Shown here piece by piece: positions 30,148-38,948 of a DNA stretch of 64,000 nucleotides. The stretch covers positions 47,887 through 111,886 of the forward strand of contig CAWFGS010000007.1 in assembly GCA_963815535.1 (NCBI GenBank). The letters run 5' to 3'. This DNA comes from CAWFGS01 sp963815535 (GTDB taxonomy: Bacteria > Pseudomonadota > Alphaproteobacteria > Sphingomonadales > Sphingomonadaceae). The notes under the pieces were generated by a model, which saw nothing but the letters and a program-made list of their open reading frames with translations, did not search any database and had not been told where the DNA came from. Positions within the stretch are counted from its first letter, which is position 1, and every line of letters begins with the position of its first letter. The position numbers and the translations under genes were made by a program.

Positions 30148-31134
30148 TTATCCATCATGTTTAAGGCCAAGTTTGCCGAAGGCGTTCAGAAGATCGGTCT
30201 TCGCTAGTTCGCCATGTGCTAGCGCAGCGGCTAGCTCTTCGGGATCGTTGATAAGAGTCCAGCCTAAACGGCGTTGCTCATCAAGCGGCTTGCGCAAGGC
30301 GTTGGCGACGAGGAATGCAGAAGCTTTTGGAACCGGAAATTCTTTGCCGAAGGTTTTTGGCTTGTCGGGATAATCGGGAGTTGTAACCTGGTTCGGTATA
30401 ACAGCCGAAGCGCGTCCCGCATGGCCGCCCGATTTGTCAGGCTGTGGTACATCAATGTCGTCATTTGGCATGGTGCCATAGCGAGTGTCGCCTTCCTTTA
30501 TGAAGATAGGTTCCGCAGGCTCTCTGTGGTGGTCTGTGCCAGCAAATGCATCGTCATTGTTGGATACTGCGCCGACACTTTCAGTCGGCCGCTTGGCTTC
30601 CTCCGGTGACGCTGACTCGGTTACGGACTTGGCCGGGAAATTTGGTGCGTCTTCGATGTTTTGCGCGACGACGTCATCGGCATTTGGTGTGGGTGCCGCT
30701 TGTTCTGGCTTGACCGGTGCTGCGACAGCGCTTGCGGCAACACGCCGTGTAGAATGTTTCTTCGCAGATCGCGCTGGCTTGGCCGCAAAATATTCGGCGT
30801 AGCCATCGCGCACGTTCCAACGGAATGTATTGTTCTGTAGCCAGTTGATCCGCGCCGCCAGGGTTGCAACATCGTTGGCAGAGACTTGTCCCTGTCTCGT
30901 GATCTTCCTGGCCAGCGTGCTGCCTTTCGCAGCTTTAGCAGGTCCGCCGTTTTTACTTGTATTTGGAAATCCACGAGCGCGCAGTTCCGACATGATGACG
31001 CCATCGTAGATATGCAGGTGACTAGGTAGGATGATCGGTGGGTCAGGATCCAGATCGTTTATAAGCACATCTGAAGTTGATAGCTGGCGGCGGTGAAAGC
31101 TCTGCCTTTCAGCTACGATGTTGGTCTTGGGCAT
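30148..31134 (-). CDS. Unknown protein of the mobilizable element
   Basis: A 328-aa protein without recognised domains. Residues 1-120 look folded (SHLHIYDGVIMSELRARGFP, ARKITRQGQVSANDVATLAA, NWLQNNTFRWNVRDGY). A long low-complexity linker rich in Ala, Pro, Glu and Asp (about 125-265) follows, then a helical tail (FLVANALRKPLDEQRRLGWT). The two folded ends around a disordered centre suggest a DNA- or protein-binding adaptor. It lies just upstream of the MobC-like gene on the same strand. Function is not inferred. Confidence 0.6.
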   Translation of the reverse strand: MPKTNIVAERQSFHRRQLSTSDVLINDLDPDPPIILPSHLHIYDGVIMSELRARGFPNTSKNGGPAKAAKGSTLARKITRQGQVSANDVATLAARINWLQNNTFRWNVRDGYAEYFAAKPARSAKKHSTRRVAASAVAAPVKPEQAAPTPNADDVVAQNIEDAPNFPAKSVTESASPEEAKRPTESVGAVSNNDDAFAGTDHHREPAEPIFIKEGDTRYGTMPNDDIDVPQPDKSGGHAGRASAVIPNQVTTPDYPDKPKTFGKEFPVPKASAFLVANALRKPLDEQRRLGWTLINDPEELAAALAHGELAKTDLLNAFGKLGLKHDG

Positions 31135-31219
31135 AATTCGGGCACTCCATGGGATTATAGGAGTGCTTGTAGAAATTTTTTGAACTTATGCCAAAGCGCC
31201 TGTTTAATTGGTGATTTAA

Positions 31220-32035
31220 TTAAGCCGCGTATTTGTCGTCGGCTGTTCGACGTTCGAGGCCCACGCCGGTCAACGCCTGAAGGACCGGTCGGATGGTAGC
31301 GGCGCGTTTGCCTTTGAAGATGCGGGCGATGTCCTGTGCGGAAAGGGTTTCGCTGGCGCCTGTAAGCACACGACTGAAGGCACTGACTTGTTCGGTCAGC
31401 CCCTTTGGCCAAACGGTAGCGCTGGCGGAAAAGGCCAGAGCAGTCTCCCCGAAATCGAGGATTTCGGCGATTGGCGGGGTGTAGCCCGGGTCCTGAAATT
31501 CGGGGCGAAGGTAGCGAACCATTCCGTTTGTTTCTTCGACGGCGCGTTCACGGTTAATGGCGACCAGACGGGCAAGCACGGTTTCGTCGTCCAGCGAACC
31601 CGCTTTATAATCAGTCGCCCAGCCATACGCTTCGGTGACGGCTTCATCGATTGCGACGTGATGGCGACGGATCAGCGTGACAAGGCCGCGTTCGTGAATA
31701 TCGCGCTCCGCTTCACTGAGGGTGCGGCCCTGACCAAGGTTAGCCAGCAACGCTTCCAGCACATTATACAGTTTGGTCAGTGTGAGATCGACATGTTCGG
31801 CCAACACATTCTTGCGCAACGCGTCAGGTTGTTCCGCCTCAGTGCGAAGGGTGTTTTTTAACTCTTGCGGAATATCGACTTGACAGGGAAAGGAGCAAAG
31901 CGACGGGTTTTGCTATAGCGTGGATCATTCCCCATACCCAGCCGCGCCCCGCTCGCCAGTGCTCATGTCGTGTGAATGAAACTGCTTACGACACCCAACG
32001 TCTACACGTCGGGGAAAGCAATTGCGACCAGCGGA
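31220..32035 (-). pseudogene. C-terminal remnant of an MmeI-like (type IIL) DNA methyltransferase
   Basis: The conserved C-terminal part of this large restriction-modification family is recognisable: ALASGARLGMGNDPRYSKTR, FAPFP, then after a frame change near 31885 PDALRKNVLAEHVDLTLTKL, YNVLEAL, and near the end AYGWATDY and RLVAINRERAVEE. There is a TGA (31963-31965) where Trp is expected, and a TAG at 32002-32004. The N-terminal catalytic part is missing. It is a truncated relic marking the edge of the mobilizable module next to the rml genes. The 199-aa ORF 31220-31819 is its last intact part. Confidence 0.75.
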
Positions 32036-32197
32036 TTATCTGACACGATGCTACACGATGCTTCGCCGTTCCGACGGTCGCAATGTAACGTTCGCAACCT
32101 GCTATAGCCTTGCGTCATTCGGAATAGCCCGGTTCGCCATACAGCCGCCAGTTATCCCGATAACTCGCGCGATTATTGCTGGCGCGAATCGGGTTGT

Positions 32198-33099
32198 TTA
32201 CACCGAGCCTCTCATTGCCGCCGCGCCGCTGCTTTCATTGACGGAGTTCAAAATGGCGCGGCCGTACGCTGTTTTTCTTGAAGCGCTCGCCGGCAGCGCG
32301 CGCTTGGTCAGCAGAAATGAAGCCCTTCTCGAAAGCAATTTCTTCGAGACACGCGACTTGCACCCCTTGGCGATGTTGCAGTGTCCGCACGAACTCGCCG
32401 GCTTCCAGCAAGCTGTCATGAGTACCGGTGTCAAGCCAGGCATAACCACGCCCCATCTGTTCAACATAAAGGTCGCCGGCTTCCAAATACAAGCGGTTGA
32501 GGTCGGTAATTTCTAATTCCCCGCGCAACGATGGTTTTAGGTCGCGGGCGAACTTTACAAACTCGATTATCGTAGAAATAAAGGCCGGTGACAGCATGGT
32601 TCGATTTAGGCTTCACCGGCTTTTCTTCGAGGCTTACCACACGTCCGCCATCGCTAAATTCCACAACGCCGTAACGCTCCGGATCCTCGACACGGTAACT
32701 GAATACCGTAGCGCCTTTCTCGCGTTCGACCGCGTTCGCAAGAAGGTCAGTCAGGTGTGCCCCAAAGAAGATGTTGTCGCCGAGCACCAACGCCACATTG
32801 TCATCACCAATGAAATCAGTACCAATAGTAAAGGCCTGAGCTAACCCATCGGGCCTCGGCTGCTCGGCATATTGCATGGAGAGGCCAAGTGCCGAACCGT
32901 CGTTAAACAGCTGTCGGTAGTTGTCGATGTATTCCGGGCTAGATATAATCAGGATCTCGCGAATTCCGGCAAGCATCAGCACGGATAACGGATAATAGAT
33001 CATTGGTTTATCGTAGATCGGTAGAAGCTGTTTGTTTACCGCCAGCGTTGCCGGATGCAAACGCGTCCCGGAACCGCCAGCAAGAATAATGCCCTTCAT
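32198..33099 (-). CDS. rmlA: Glucose-1-phosphate thymidylyltransferase RmlA, two +1 frameshifts
   Basis: RmlA makes dTDP-glucose, the first step of dTDP-sugar synthesis. The nucleotide-binding start MKGIILAGGSGTRLHPAT, LLPIYDKPMIYYPLS, and LVLGDNIFFG are intact. The frame shifts near 32558 (TTT run) and 32274 (A run in the coding strand). Removing one base from each yields EFARDLKPSLRGELEITDLN, RGYAWLDTGTHDSLLEA and the ending AYGRAILNSV, 299 aa in all. Its start overlaps rmlD by 4 bp. It also supplies substrate for the fdt-like genes downstream at 37.6-40 kb. Confidence 0.93.
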
Positions 33100-33993
33100 T
33101 TTTTCGCTCCGATAAGTTCGTCAAGAATGTCGCTAAGTGCTTCCGCCCAGGATCGAGGTTCTATGCTATAGGCGTCGCGAATGGCCCGATGCGACAATAT
33201 GGAATTCGCTGGCCGGCATGCAGGTGTGGGATATTGGGCGGTGGTGATCGGCAATACGTCGGCGTTGGGACCGCCGCGTATCGCTGACTGCTGAAAAATC
33301 TCATTCGCAAAGCCGGCCCAGCTGACTGCGCCAGCGTTGCTGAAATGAAAAGTGCCGGTCGGCGCGTCCTCATCCTCCAGCCAGTTGTACGGCAATGGTC
33401 ACCAATGCCTGAGCTAAATCGGCCGCGCTGGTCGGGCTACCACGCTGGTCATCAACTACAGTCAACGCATCGCGGCTCTCGCCAAGCCGCAACATCGTCT
33501 TAATAAAATTATTGCCATGTGCCGAGACCACCCAGGCGGTGCGAATGATCGCATACCGCGCCCCTGACGTACGGACAGCTAATTCACCGCCAAGCTTTGA
33601 AGCCCCATAAACACCAAGTGGCGACACTGGATCGTCGACCTCCCACGGGCCGTCCTTGTCCCCGGGAAAGACGTAATCGGTAGACACTTGGACAATCGGA
33701 ATGCCGTTTCTTGCGCAAATCTCGGCAAACGCCGCAGGCGCCAACGCGTTCACCGCCCACGCTGTCACCAGATCGGTTTCGGCCTTGTCTACCGCAGTGT
33801 AGGCAGCACCGTTTACAACCGCTGCCCAATCGTGGCTCGTCATGATGGTCGTGATCGCAGCGGTGTCAACTAGGTCGAGCGCGTCGTGATCGACAGCGAC
33901 AATTTCCCACCCGTCCGGCCAGCGGCAACGTTGCAATTCGCTGCCTAGCTGACCACCGGCACCAGTGACGAGAATGGCACGGGACTGTTTCAC
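33096..33993 (-). CDS. rmlD: dTDP-4-dehydrorhamnose reductase RmlD, one +1 frameshift
   Basis: RmlD carries out the final reduction to dTDP-L-rhamnose. The SDR glycine motif is VTGAGGQLGSEL; STDYVFPGDKDGPW and YGASKLGGELAV contain the catalytic Tyr/Lys. The second part (APTGTFHFSNAGAVSWAGFA...) is one frame away; removing one base near 33377 joins them into 298 aa. It overlaps rmlA at its 3' end and lies downstream of rmlB. The frameshift may be a sequencing error. Confidence 0.93.
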
Positions 33994-34031
33994 AATTTAC
34001 TCCGATAAACCGACAAGGCGGCAAACGATCC

Positions 34032-35084
34032 TCAGGACGCAACCCCACGGCGTTCGGTGGCCTCTGAAGCGACCAGTGGACGCCACCAGTCCTCATTCGC
34101 TAGATACCATTCTACGGTCTTTCTGATGCCCGTTTCAAATGTCTCGGCCGGAACCCACTCAAGTTCATCGCTAATGCGGCTGGCGTCGATTGCATAACGC
34201 ATGTCGTGGCCTGGGCGATCAGCGACCTGGATCATCTGTTTGGCGTAGGGCGTGCCGTCCTTACTAGGACGAAGCAAATCAAGGATTGCGCAAATGGTCT
34301 GCACCACTTCGATATTCATAAGTTCATTGTGACCACCGACATTGTAAGTACGACCGGGCTTGCCGCGTTCGAACACCATCTGCAAAGCGCGAACATGATC
34401 CTCAACGTAAAGCCAGTCACGCACTTGGTCGCCCTTACCATAGATCGGAAGGGGTTCGCCATCTAGCGCTTTGGCAATCATCAGTGGAATCAGCTTTTCG
34501 GGAAAGTGATAAGGCCCGTAGTTGTTCGAACAATTGGAAATAAGCACTGGAAGTCCAAACGTGTGGCCCCATGCGCTGACCAGATGATCGCTGCCTGCCT
34601 TTGAGGCCGAATAGGGCGAACGGGGATCGTAAGGCGTCTCTTCAGTAAACAAACCAGAAGGGCCAAGTGATCCATAAACCTCGTCAGTGGAAATGTGATG
34701 GAAGCGGAAGCGCGCCTTCGCGTCTTCATCGAGCAACAGCCAGTAAGCGCGCGCTTCGGCCAACATAGTGTAAGTGCCGACAACGTTTGTTTGTATAAAC
34801 GCTCCAGGCCCGTCGATTGAGCGATCTACATGACTTTCTGCCGCCAAATGAGTCACGATGTCGGGGCGGAACGCCGCGATTGCCGTACGCACTGCACTGG
34901 CATCGCAGATATCGCCTTGGACGAAACTGTAACGGTCATTGTCCGCGACCCGCTCAACGGTCGAAAGCGTGCCGGCATAAGTGAGTTTGTCGAAGTTCAG
35001 CACGTCGTGCTCAGTGTTTTCGATCAGGTGACGGACCAGAGCCGAACCGATGAAGCCGGCGCCGCCGGTCACAAAAATGCGAAT
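34032..35084 (-). CDS. rmlB: dTDP-glucose 4,6-dehydratase RmlB
   Basis: RmlB converts dTDP-glucose to dTDP-4-keto-6-deoxyglucose, the branch point for L-rhamnose and 3-amino sugars. The NAD motif TGGAGFIGSALVRHL and catalytic YSASKAGSDHLV are present; the length from 35084 would be 350 aa. The expected N terminus MRIFVTGG is encoded as ATT CGC ATT TTT GTG, so no ATG exists. Initiation is either at ATT 35084, which has an AAGGA box 7 nt upstream, or at the internal GTG 35072. A base error is the simpler explanation. It follows rmlC after 11 bp. Confidence 0.92.
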   Translation of the reverse strand: MRIFVTGGAGFIGSALVRHLIENTEHDVLNFDKLTYAGTLSTVERVADNDRYSFVQGDICDASAVRTAIAAFRPDIVTHLAAESHVDRSIDGPGAFIQTNVVGTYTMLAEARAYWLLLDEDAKARFRFHHISTDEVYGSLGPSGLFTEETPYDPRSPYSASKAGSDHLVSAWGHTFGLPVLISNCSNNYGPYHFPEKLIPLMIAKALDGEPLPIYGKGDQVRDWLYVEDHVRALQMVFERGKPGRTYNVGGHNELMNIEVVQTICAILDLLRPSKDGTPYAKQMIQVADRPGHDMRYAIDASRISDELEWVPAETFETGIRKTVEWYLANEDWWRPLVASEATERRGVAS

Positions 35085-35095
35085 GAGGATTTCCT

Positions 35096-35662
35096 TCAGG
35101 CGAGGTGAGAAAGCCGACGTCCGTCATAGGCGAAGGGGCTGTCGAAATTGACTAACTTTGGCTGGACAATATCTTTGGGGCTCAATTTGGGATCGGAACC
35201 GACAGGCATCGGCCAGTCGATACCCACGCTGTCCCACCGGATGCCGCTATCGTCTTCTGCGGAATAGATATTTGAGCATTTGTAAGCCACTTCACAATCG
35301 GGCTCGAGCGTCAGGAAGCCGTGCGCAAAGCCGATCGGTACGAAGAGTTGGTGGCCGTTCTCGGCGGTTAGCTCCACTCCTATCCAATGACCAAAAGTTG
35401 GTGAAGCCTTGCGAACATCGACAGCAACGTCGAAGATTCGCCCACGAATGCACCGCACCAGCTTGTCCTGTCCGTGCGGCGGCATTTGGAAATGCAAGCC
35501 CCGCAGGGTGAACGGCAGAGCAGAAAACGAGTGATTATCCTGTACAAACGTGCATTCAATGCCAAGCTCGGCGAACGCGCCCGCCGAATACACTTCGGTG
35601 AACCAACCCCGCGAATCGCTATGGCGTTTAGGCTTTATCAATTGGACTGGCGAAGTGCTCAT
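35096..35662 (-). CDS. rmlC: dTDP-4-dehydrorhamnose 3,5-epimerase RmlC
   Basis: A 188-aa cupin enzyme that epimerises C3 and C5 of dTDP-4-keto-6-deoxyglucose. Family motifs are DSRGWFTEVYS, FVQDNHSFSALPFTLRGLHF (catalytic His in LRGLHFQ) and the late VPIGFAHGFLTLEPDCEVAY. It is the first gene of the rmlCBDA operon on the minus strand. The promoter should lie in the AT-rich region just upstream (35663 onward). Length and motifs are normal. Confidence 0.95.
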   Translation of the reverse strand: MSTSPVQLIKPKRHSDSRGWFTEVYSAGAFAELGIECTFVQDNHSFSALPFTLRGLHFQMPPHGQDKLVRCIRGRIFDVAVDVRKASPTFGHWIGVELTAENGHQLFVPIGFAHGFLTLEPDCEVAYKCSNIYSAEDDSGIRWDSVGIDWPMPVGSDPKLSPKDIVQPKLVNFDSPFAYDGRRLSHLA

Positions 35663-36156
35663 GCGGGTCTTATATATGCGTGGCGTTAAATTGCTATCGT
35701 GTATTTAAGGTTCGAACCTACAAGTTTGGAGCGAGTAATTATTACCCGATCACTTTAAGTGATGGCAACGATAATTATGCTTATTTAAATATAGTTTAAC
35801 TCTGCAGCGTAAGCTCTTGCTATTCAGGGAATCTGCTAGCATTTTTTGTCACTTGGGAAAGTCTTGCCTAGGAAATTTGCCGTTCGCTGCGAACCAGTGA
35901 TATGAAATTTCCTAATTTCGCCTTTTAATGTAAATATACTTATATTGCGTGTCTTAATCGACGACACGTGCAGGCTCAACCGTTATTGGTGCGAAAAATG
36001 TGTTTATTCACTATGTATGGTATGCCTGTCACTGACGTTGAGAACCGAAGCGGTGCGGATGCGACTTGAAACGATACAAGCAACAGGGTCACTACAATTA
36101 AGTTGACAATGGTTCTTAAATTACTAACGCTGGGCGCCTAGACAGTTCGCCGTATC
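35663..36156. other. AT-rich non-coding region upstream of rmlC
   Basis: About 490 bp, distinctly lower in G+C than its neighbours, between rmlC and the IS relic. It should contain the promoter of the rmlCBDA operon. No ORF with a recognisable product, and no convincing repeat or RNA structure, was seen. Confidence 0.5.
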
Positions 36157-36990
36157 TAGGCCCTGGACTCATCAACGGGATTCCCCAAGGTTCGATGATC
36201 TGATTCAGCGCTGACGCAGACGAGGCGTTGTCGTAAGTCATCTGATCTGATTGTCGACGGTGCAGATGCGGCGGAGCGAGCCGTATTTCCTGCTGTCGCA
36301 TGAGGTGCCCCGGGTCGATGATAGGTGGATCATCTTCGTGATCAGGAACGGGTTGCGCTGGAGAGATGCGCCGCGCGAGTATGGGCCGTACAAGATGATC
36401 TACAACCGGTTCGTGCGCTGGAGCCGGATGGGCGTGTTTAACAAGATCTTTGCCGCAGTGGTTGCAAAGGGCCCCAAGCCGGACCAGTTGATGATCGATG
36501 CCACGCATCTCAAGGCTCATCGGACAGCGGCAAGCCTCTTAAAAAAGGGCTCTTCCAGATGTATCGGACGCATCAAGGGAGGTCTGGACTCTAAGCTTCA
36601 TGCAATCTGCGATAGCCAGGGCCGACCACTGATTACGCTGCTCAGCGAAGGCCAGAGAAGCGACTTCGAGGGTGCGGCACTGATGCTCAATGGTTTGCTC
36701 AAGGCCAAGGCATTACTCGGCGATAAGGGATATGATGCCGACTGGTTCCGCGCTGCTCCGGCCAACCGCAGCAGCATTGCATGTAATCTTTCAAAAGCCA
36801 ATCGAAGGGTCCAGATCCCTCACGACCGGATCCTTTATCTCCAGCGCCACAGGTCGAAAACATGTTCGGCAAACTCAAGGACTGGCGCCGCATCCACACC
36901 CGCTACGACCGCTGCGCCCATACCTTAATGTCCGCCATCTGCATCGCCGCAACCGTCATTTTCTGATTCAATCAGTAAGTCCTGGGCCTA
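36157..36990 (+). mobile_element. IS5-family insertion sequence relic (834 bp)
   Basis: Imperfect terminal inverted repeats are seen: TAGGCCCTGGACTCATCAA at 36157-36175, and at the right end (36972-36990) the complement of TAGGCCCAGGACTTACTGA, 14 of 19 identical. The ends lie in CTAG and CTAA contexts, consistent with the YTAR target preference of IS5 elements. The internal transposase gene is defective. The element separates the rml operon from a truncated transporter gene. Confidence 0.75.
36251..36966 (+). pseudogene. IS5-family transposase pseudogene
   Basis: The DDE transposase is recognisable (GLRWRDAPREYGP, LMIDATHLKAHRTAASL, SKLHAICDSQGRPL, ALLGDKGYDADWFR). Several lesions are visible: no proper start, a missing short segment after PRVDDR compared with the family, and a frame change near 36854, after which NMFGKLKDWRRIHTRYDRCA continues to a TGA at 36964-36966. 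Altogether it is probably inactive. Confidence 0.8.
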
Positions 36991-37073
36991 ACTAGCTGGC
37001 AACAAACAGGGCGGTGATCCAACTGAAATCATGTCCATGATCCGGCCAACTTTGCCGCGAAAACGCACGCGCG

Positions 37074-37523
37074 GTGATGGACAACGCCTTTGCGAGCAAC
37101 GCCGATGCCGTGTTAGCGGCAGGCTATCCCGCGCGCGCCGATGCTGCCTGGATCGACCTTGCTATGGTCGTCGTTACATCGTTCGTATTGATGCTGCTTG
37201 TCACACTGGCTTGCGGACCCGTTGCGGCGTTGCTGGTGGAGCTGTTCCCTGCCCAAATCCGCTATTCCGCGACGAGCCTGCCCTAATTGTATTACCAATA
37301 ACTGGTTCGCCGGCTTCTTCTTCACCGTCAGCTTTGCTTCGCCGCCTAGACGGAGAACATCTTTTAGGGCCTGTGGCACCCTTTTGCCATCGCCACAATG
37401 ACTGTGGTTCTGGGCGCGCTGTTCCTTTCGGAGACCTTAAGGCGTGGTGAGATGAAAGCGGCTGATTCCAACGGACTTGGCAGCCGGTCTCACGCATGCC
37501 CGTTGCAGTCGCCAGAACAATGA
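37074..37523 (+). pseudogene. 3' remnant of an MFS transporter gene
   Basis: The segment encodes the last part of a major-facilitator protein: LACGPVAALLVELFPAQIRY, then SATSLP, then in another frame NNWFAGFFFTVSFA and VVLGALFLSETLRRG. This is the GP---LVELFP-RIRY / GNGWFGG / LPET pattern of metabolite symporters such as ShiA/ProP-type proteins. The frame is broken at least twice and the N-terminal part is missing. It starts right after the IS relic, so the IS or a linked deletion removed the rest. Confidence 0.7.
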
Positions 37524-37617
37524 CACCGGATTTCCGCTGGAAAAATGCTCGCAACGCGAATAGGGTAAAACGGCTAGGATGGGTGTTCGCCCATCGGCCT
37601 TAAATATGGAACAACGC

Positions 37618-38433
37618 ATGTCCTCCAATCAGGTTTGTCCTACGGCAATCATCTCCGATAGCTGCAAGATGGGTTCCGGTGTGGTGGTAAAATCTTTCTG
37701 CGTTATCGGTGAAGTGATCATCGGCGATGGGGTGATCATCCATCCGCATGTTGTGATCGAAGATGGCGTTCGGATCGGAAACGATACGGAAATCTTCGCC
37801 GGCACCATACTCGGCAAAGAGCCGAAGGGTTCTGGTGCCACGGCGCGCCAACCCGAATTCGAAAAGACGCTGATTGTCGGCTCCGAATGTTCGATAGGGC
37901 CGCATGCAGTCGTTTATTATGATGTCAGGATTGGTCAGAACACGTTGATCGGCGATGGCGCATCCATCCGTGAAAAATGCAGCATTGGCAACTTCTGTAT
38001 CATAAGCCGCTACGTGACGATTAATTACAACACCGCGATCGGCGATCGGTGTAAGATCATGGATCTAACCCATATTACGGGTAACATGACAATCGAGGCC
38101 GACGTGTTTATCAGCGTTTTGGTGGCAACCACCAACGACAATGTCGTTACCGCCGGGTATGCCGATCATATAGTTGGCCCGACCCTGAAAGAACATTCGA
38201 TCGTTGGCGCATCGGCGACTCTCCTTCCCGGGGTGGAAGTCGGGCGGGAAGCTATGGTGGCTGCAGGGGCCGTGGTCACAAAGAACGTTGCGACGCAGGC
38301 AGTCGTCATGGGATCGCCGGCAAGGCCGAAACATCATGTGCCATGCGAAAATTGCGGCAGCGTACCCACCGAACACGGATGCTGTGAAAACCCCGCTTTC
38401 GGCAATCGGTCAAGCTACGCGAAAGCCACCTAG
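37618..38433 (+). CDS. Left-handed beta-helix acyltransferase (FdtC/WbbJ-like)
   Basis: A protein of about 271 aa made of hexapeptide repeats (VVVKSFCVIGEVIIGDGVII, IGDGASIREKCSIGNFCIIS, VGREAMVAAGAVVT) with the typical ending VMGSPARP. It most likely N-acetylates the 3-amino group of a dTDP-linked 3-amino-3,6-dideoxyhexose, because it is followed by an oxoisomerase and an aminotransferase gene of that pathway. The ATG at 37618 (MSSNQVCPTA) is preferred; an upstream in-frame start at 37579 exists. The cysteine-rich tail (PCENCG...HGCCEN) is unusual for the family. Confidence 0.8.
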   Translation: MSSNQVCPTAIISDSCKMGSGVVVKSFCVIGEVIIGDGVIIHPHVVIEDGVRIGNDTEIFAGTILGKEPKGSGATARQPEFEKTLIVGSECSIGPHAVVYYDVRIGQNTLIGDGASIREKCSIGNFCIISRYVTINYNTAIGDRCKIMDLTHITGNMTIEADVFISVLVATTNDNVVTAGYADHIVGPTLKEHSIVGASATLLPGVEVGREAMVAAGAVVTKNVATQAVVMGSPARPKHHVPCENCGSVPTEHGCCENPAFGNRSSYAKAT

Positions 38434-38513
38434 CTGTATGCCTTTAGCGGTCCAGTTGCGCACCAATATCATTGCGCTTCGCGCCGTCACAAATTATTTT
38501 CCGAAGGAAAGCC

Positions 38514-38948
38514 ATGACGCCAGACACCGCGGTTCGCAAAGGCCAGTTCAGGCTGATCGACCTTCCCAAGATATCGGACCCGCGCGGCGATCTTACCTTT
38601 GTCGAAGGCGAGAACCATCTGCCTTTCGCCATTCGCAGGGTTTATTACCTGTATAACGTTCCGGTTGATGCAGAACGCGGCGGCCATGCGCATCGCGAGC
38701 TGGAACAGGTGGTTTTCGCTTTGTCCGGCAGCTTCCGCATTACGGTGGATGATGGCGAAGCCAGAACCGAAATCTGGCTCAGCAATCCGCAGCAGGGTCT
38801 TTATATCAATAGTATGATCTGGCGCGAAATGGATCGGTTCAGCCAGGGAGCAGTATGTATGGTTATTGCGTCCAGGCCATATGAGGAAGACGACTATTAC
38901 CGTGAATACGATCACTTCCTTAGCGCGTTGAAAACAGGTAAACCATGA
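38514..38948 (+). CDS. fdtA: dTDP-4-oxo-6-deoxyglucose 3,4-oxoisomerase (FdtA-like cupin)
   Basis: A 144-aa cupin protein with the WxcM/FdtA signature: DLPKISDPRGDLTFVE, PFAIRRVYYLYNVP, and RGGHAHRELEQVVFALSGSF containing the metal/substrate histidines. It converts the RmlB product to the 3-keto isomer for amination. Whether the product is Fuc3 (FdtA) or Qui3 (QdtA) type cannot be decided. The stop overlaps the aminotransferase ATG by 4 bp. The ATG at 38514 is chosen since it begins just before the fold. Confidence 0.85.
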   Translation: MTPDTAVRKGQFRLIDLPKISDPRGDLTFVEGENHLPFAIRRVYYLYNVPVDAERGGHAHRELEQVVFALSGSFRITVDDGEARTEIWLSNPQQGLYINSMIWREMDRFSQGAVCMVIASRPYEEDDYYREYDHFLSALKTGKP

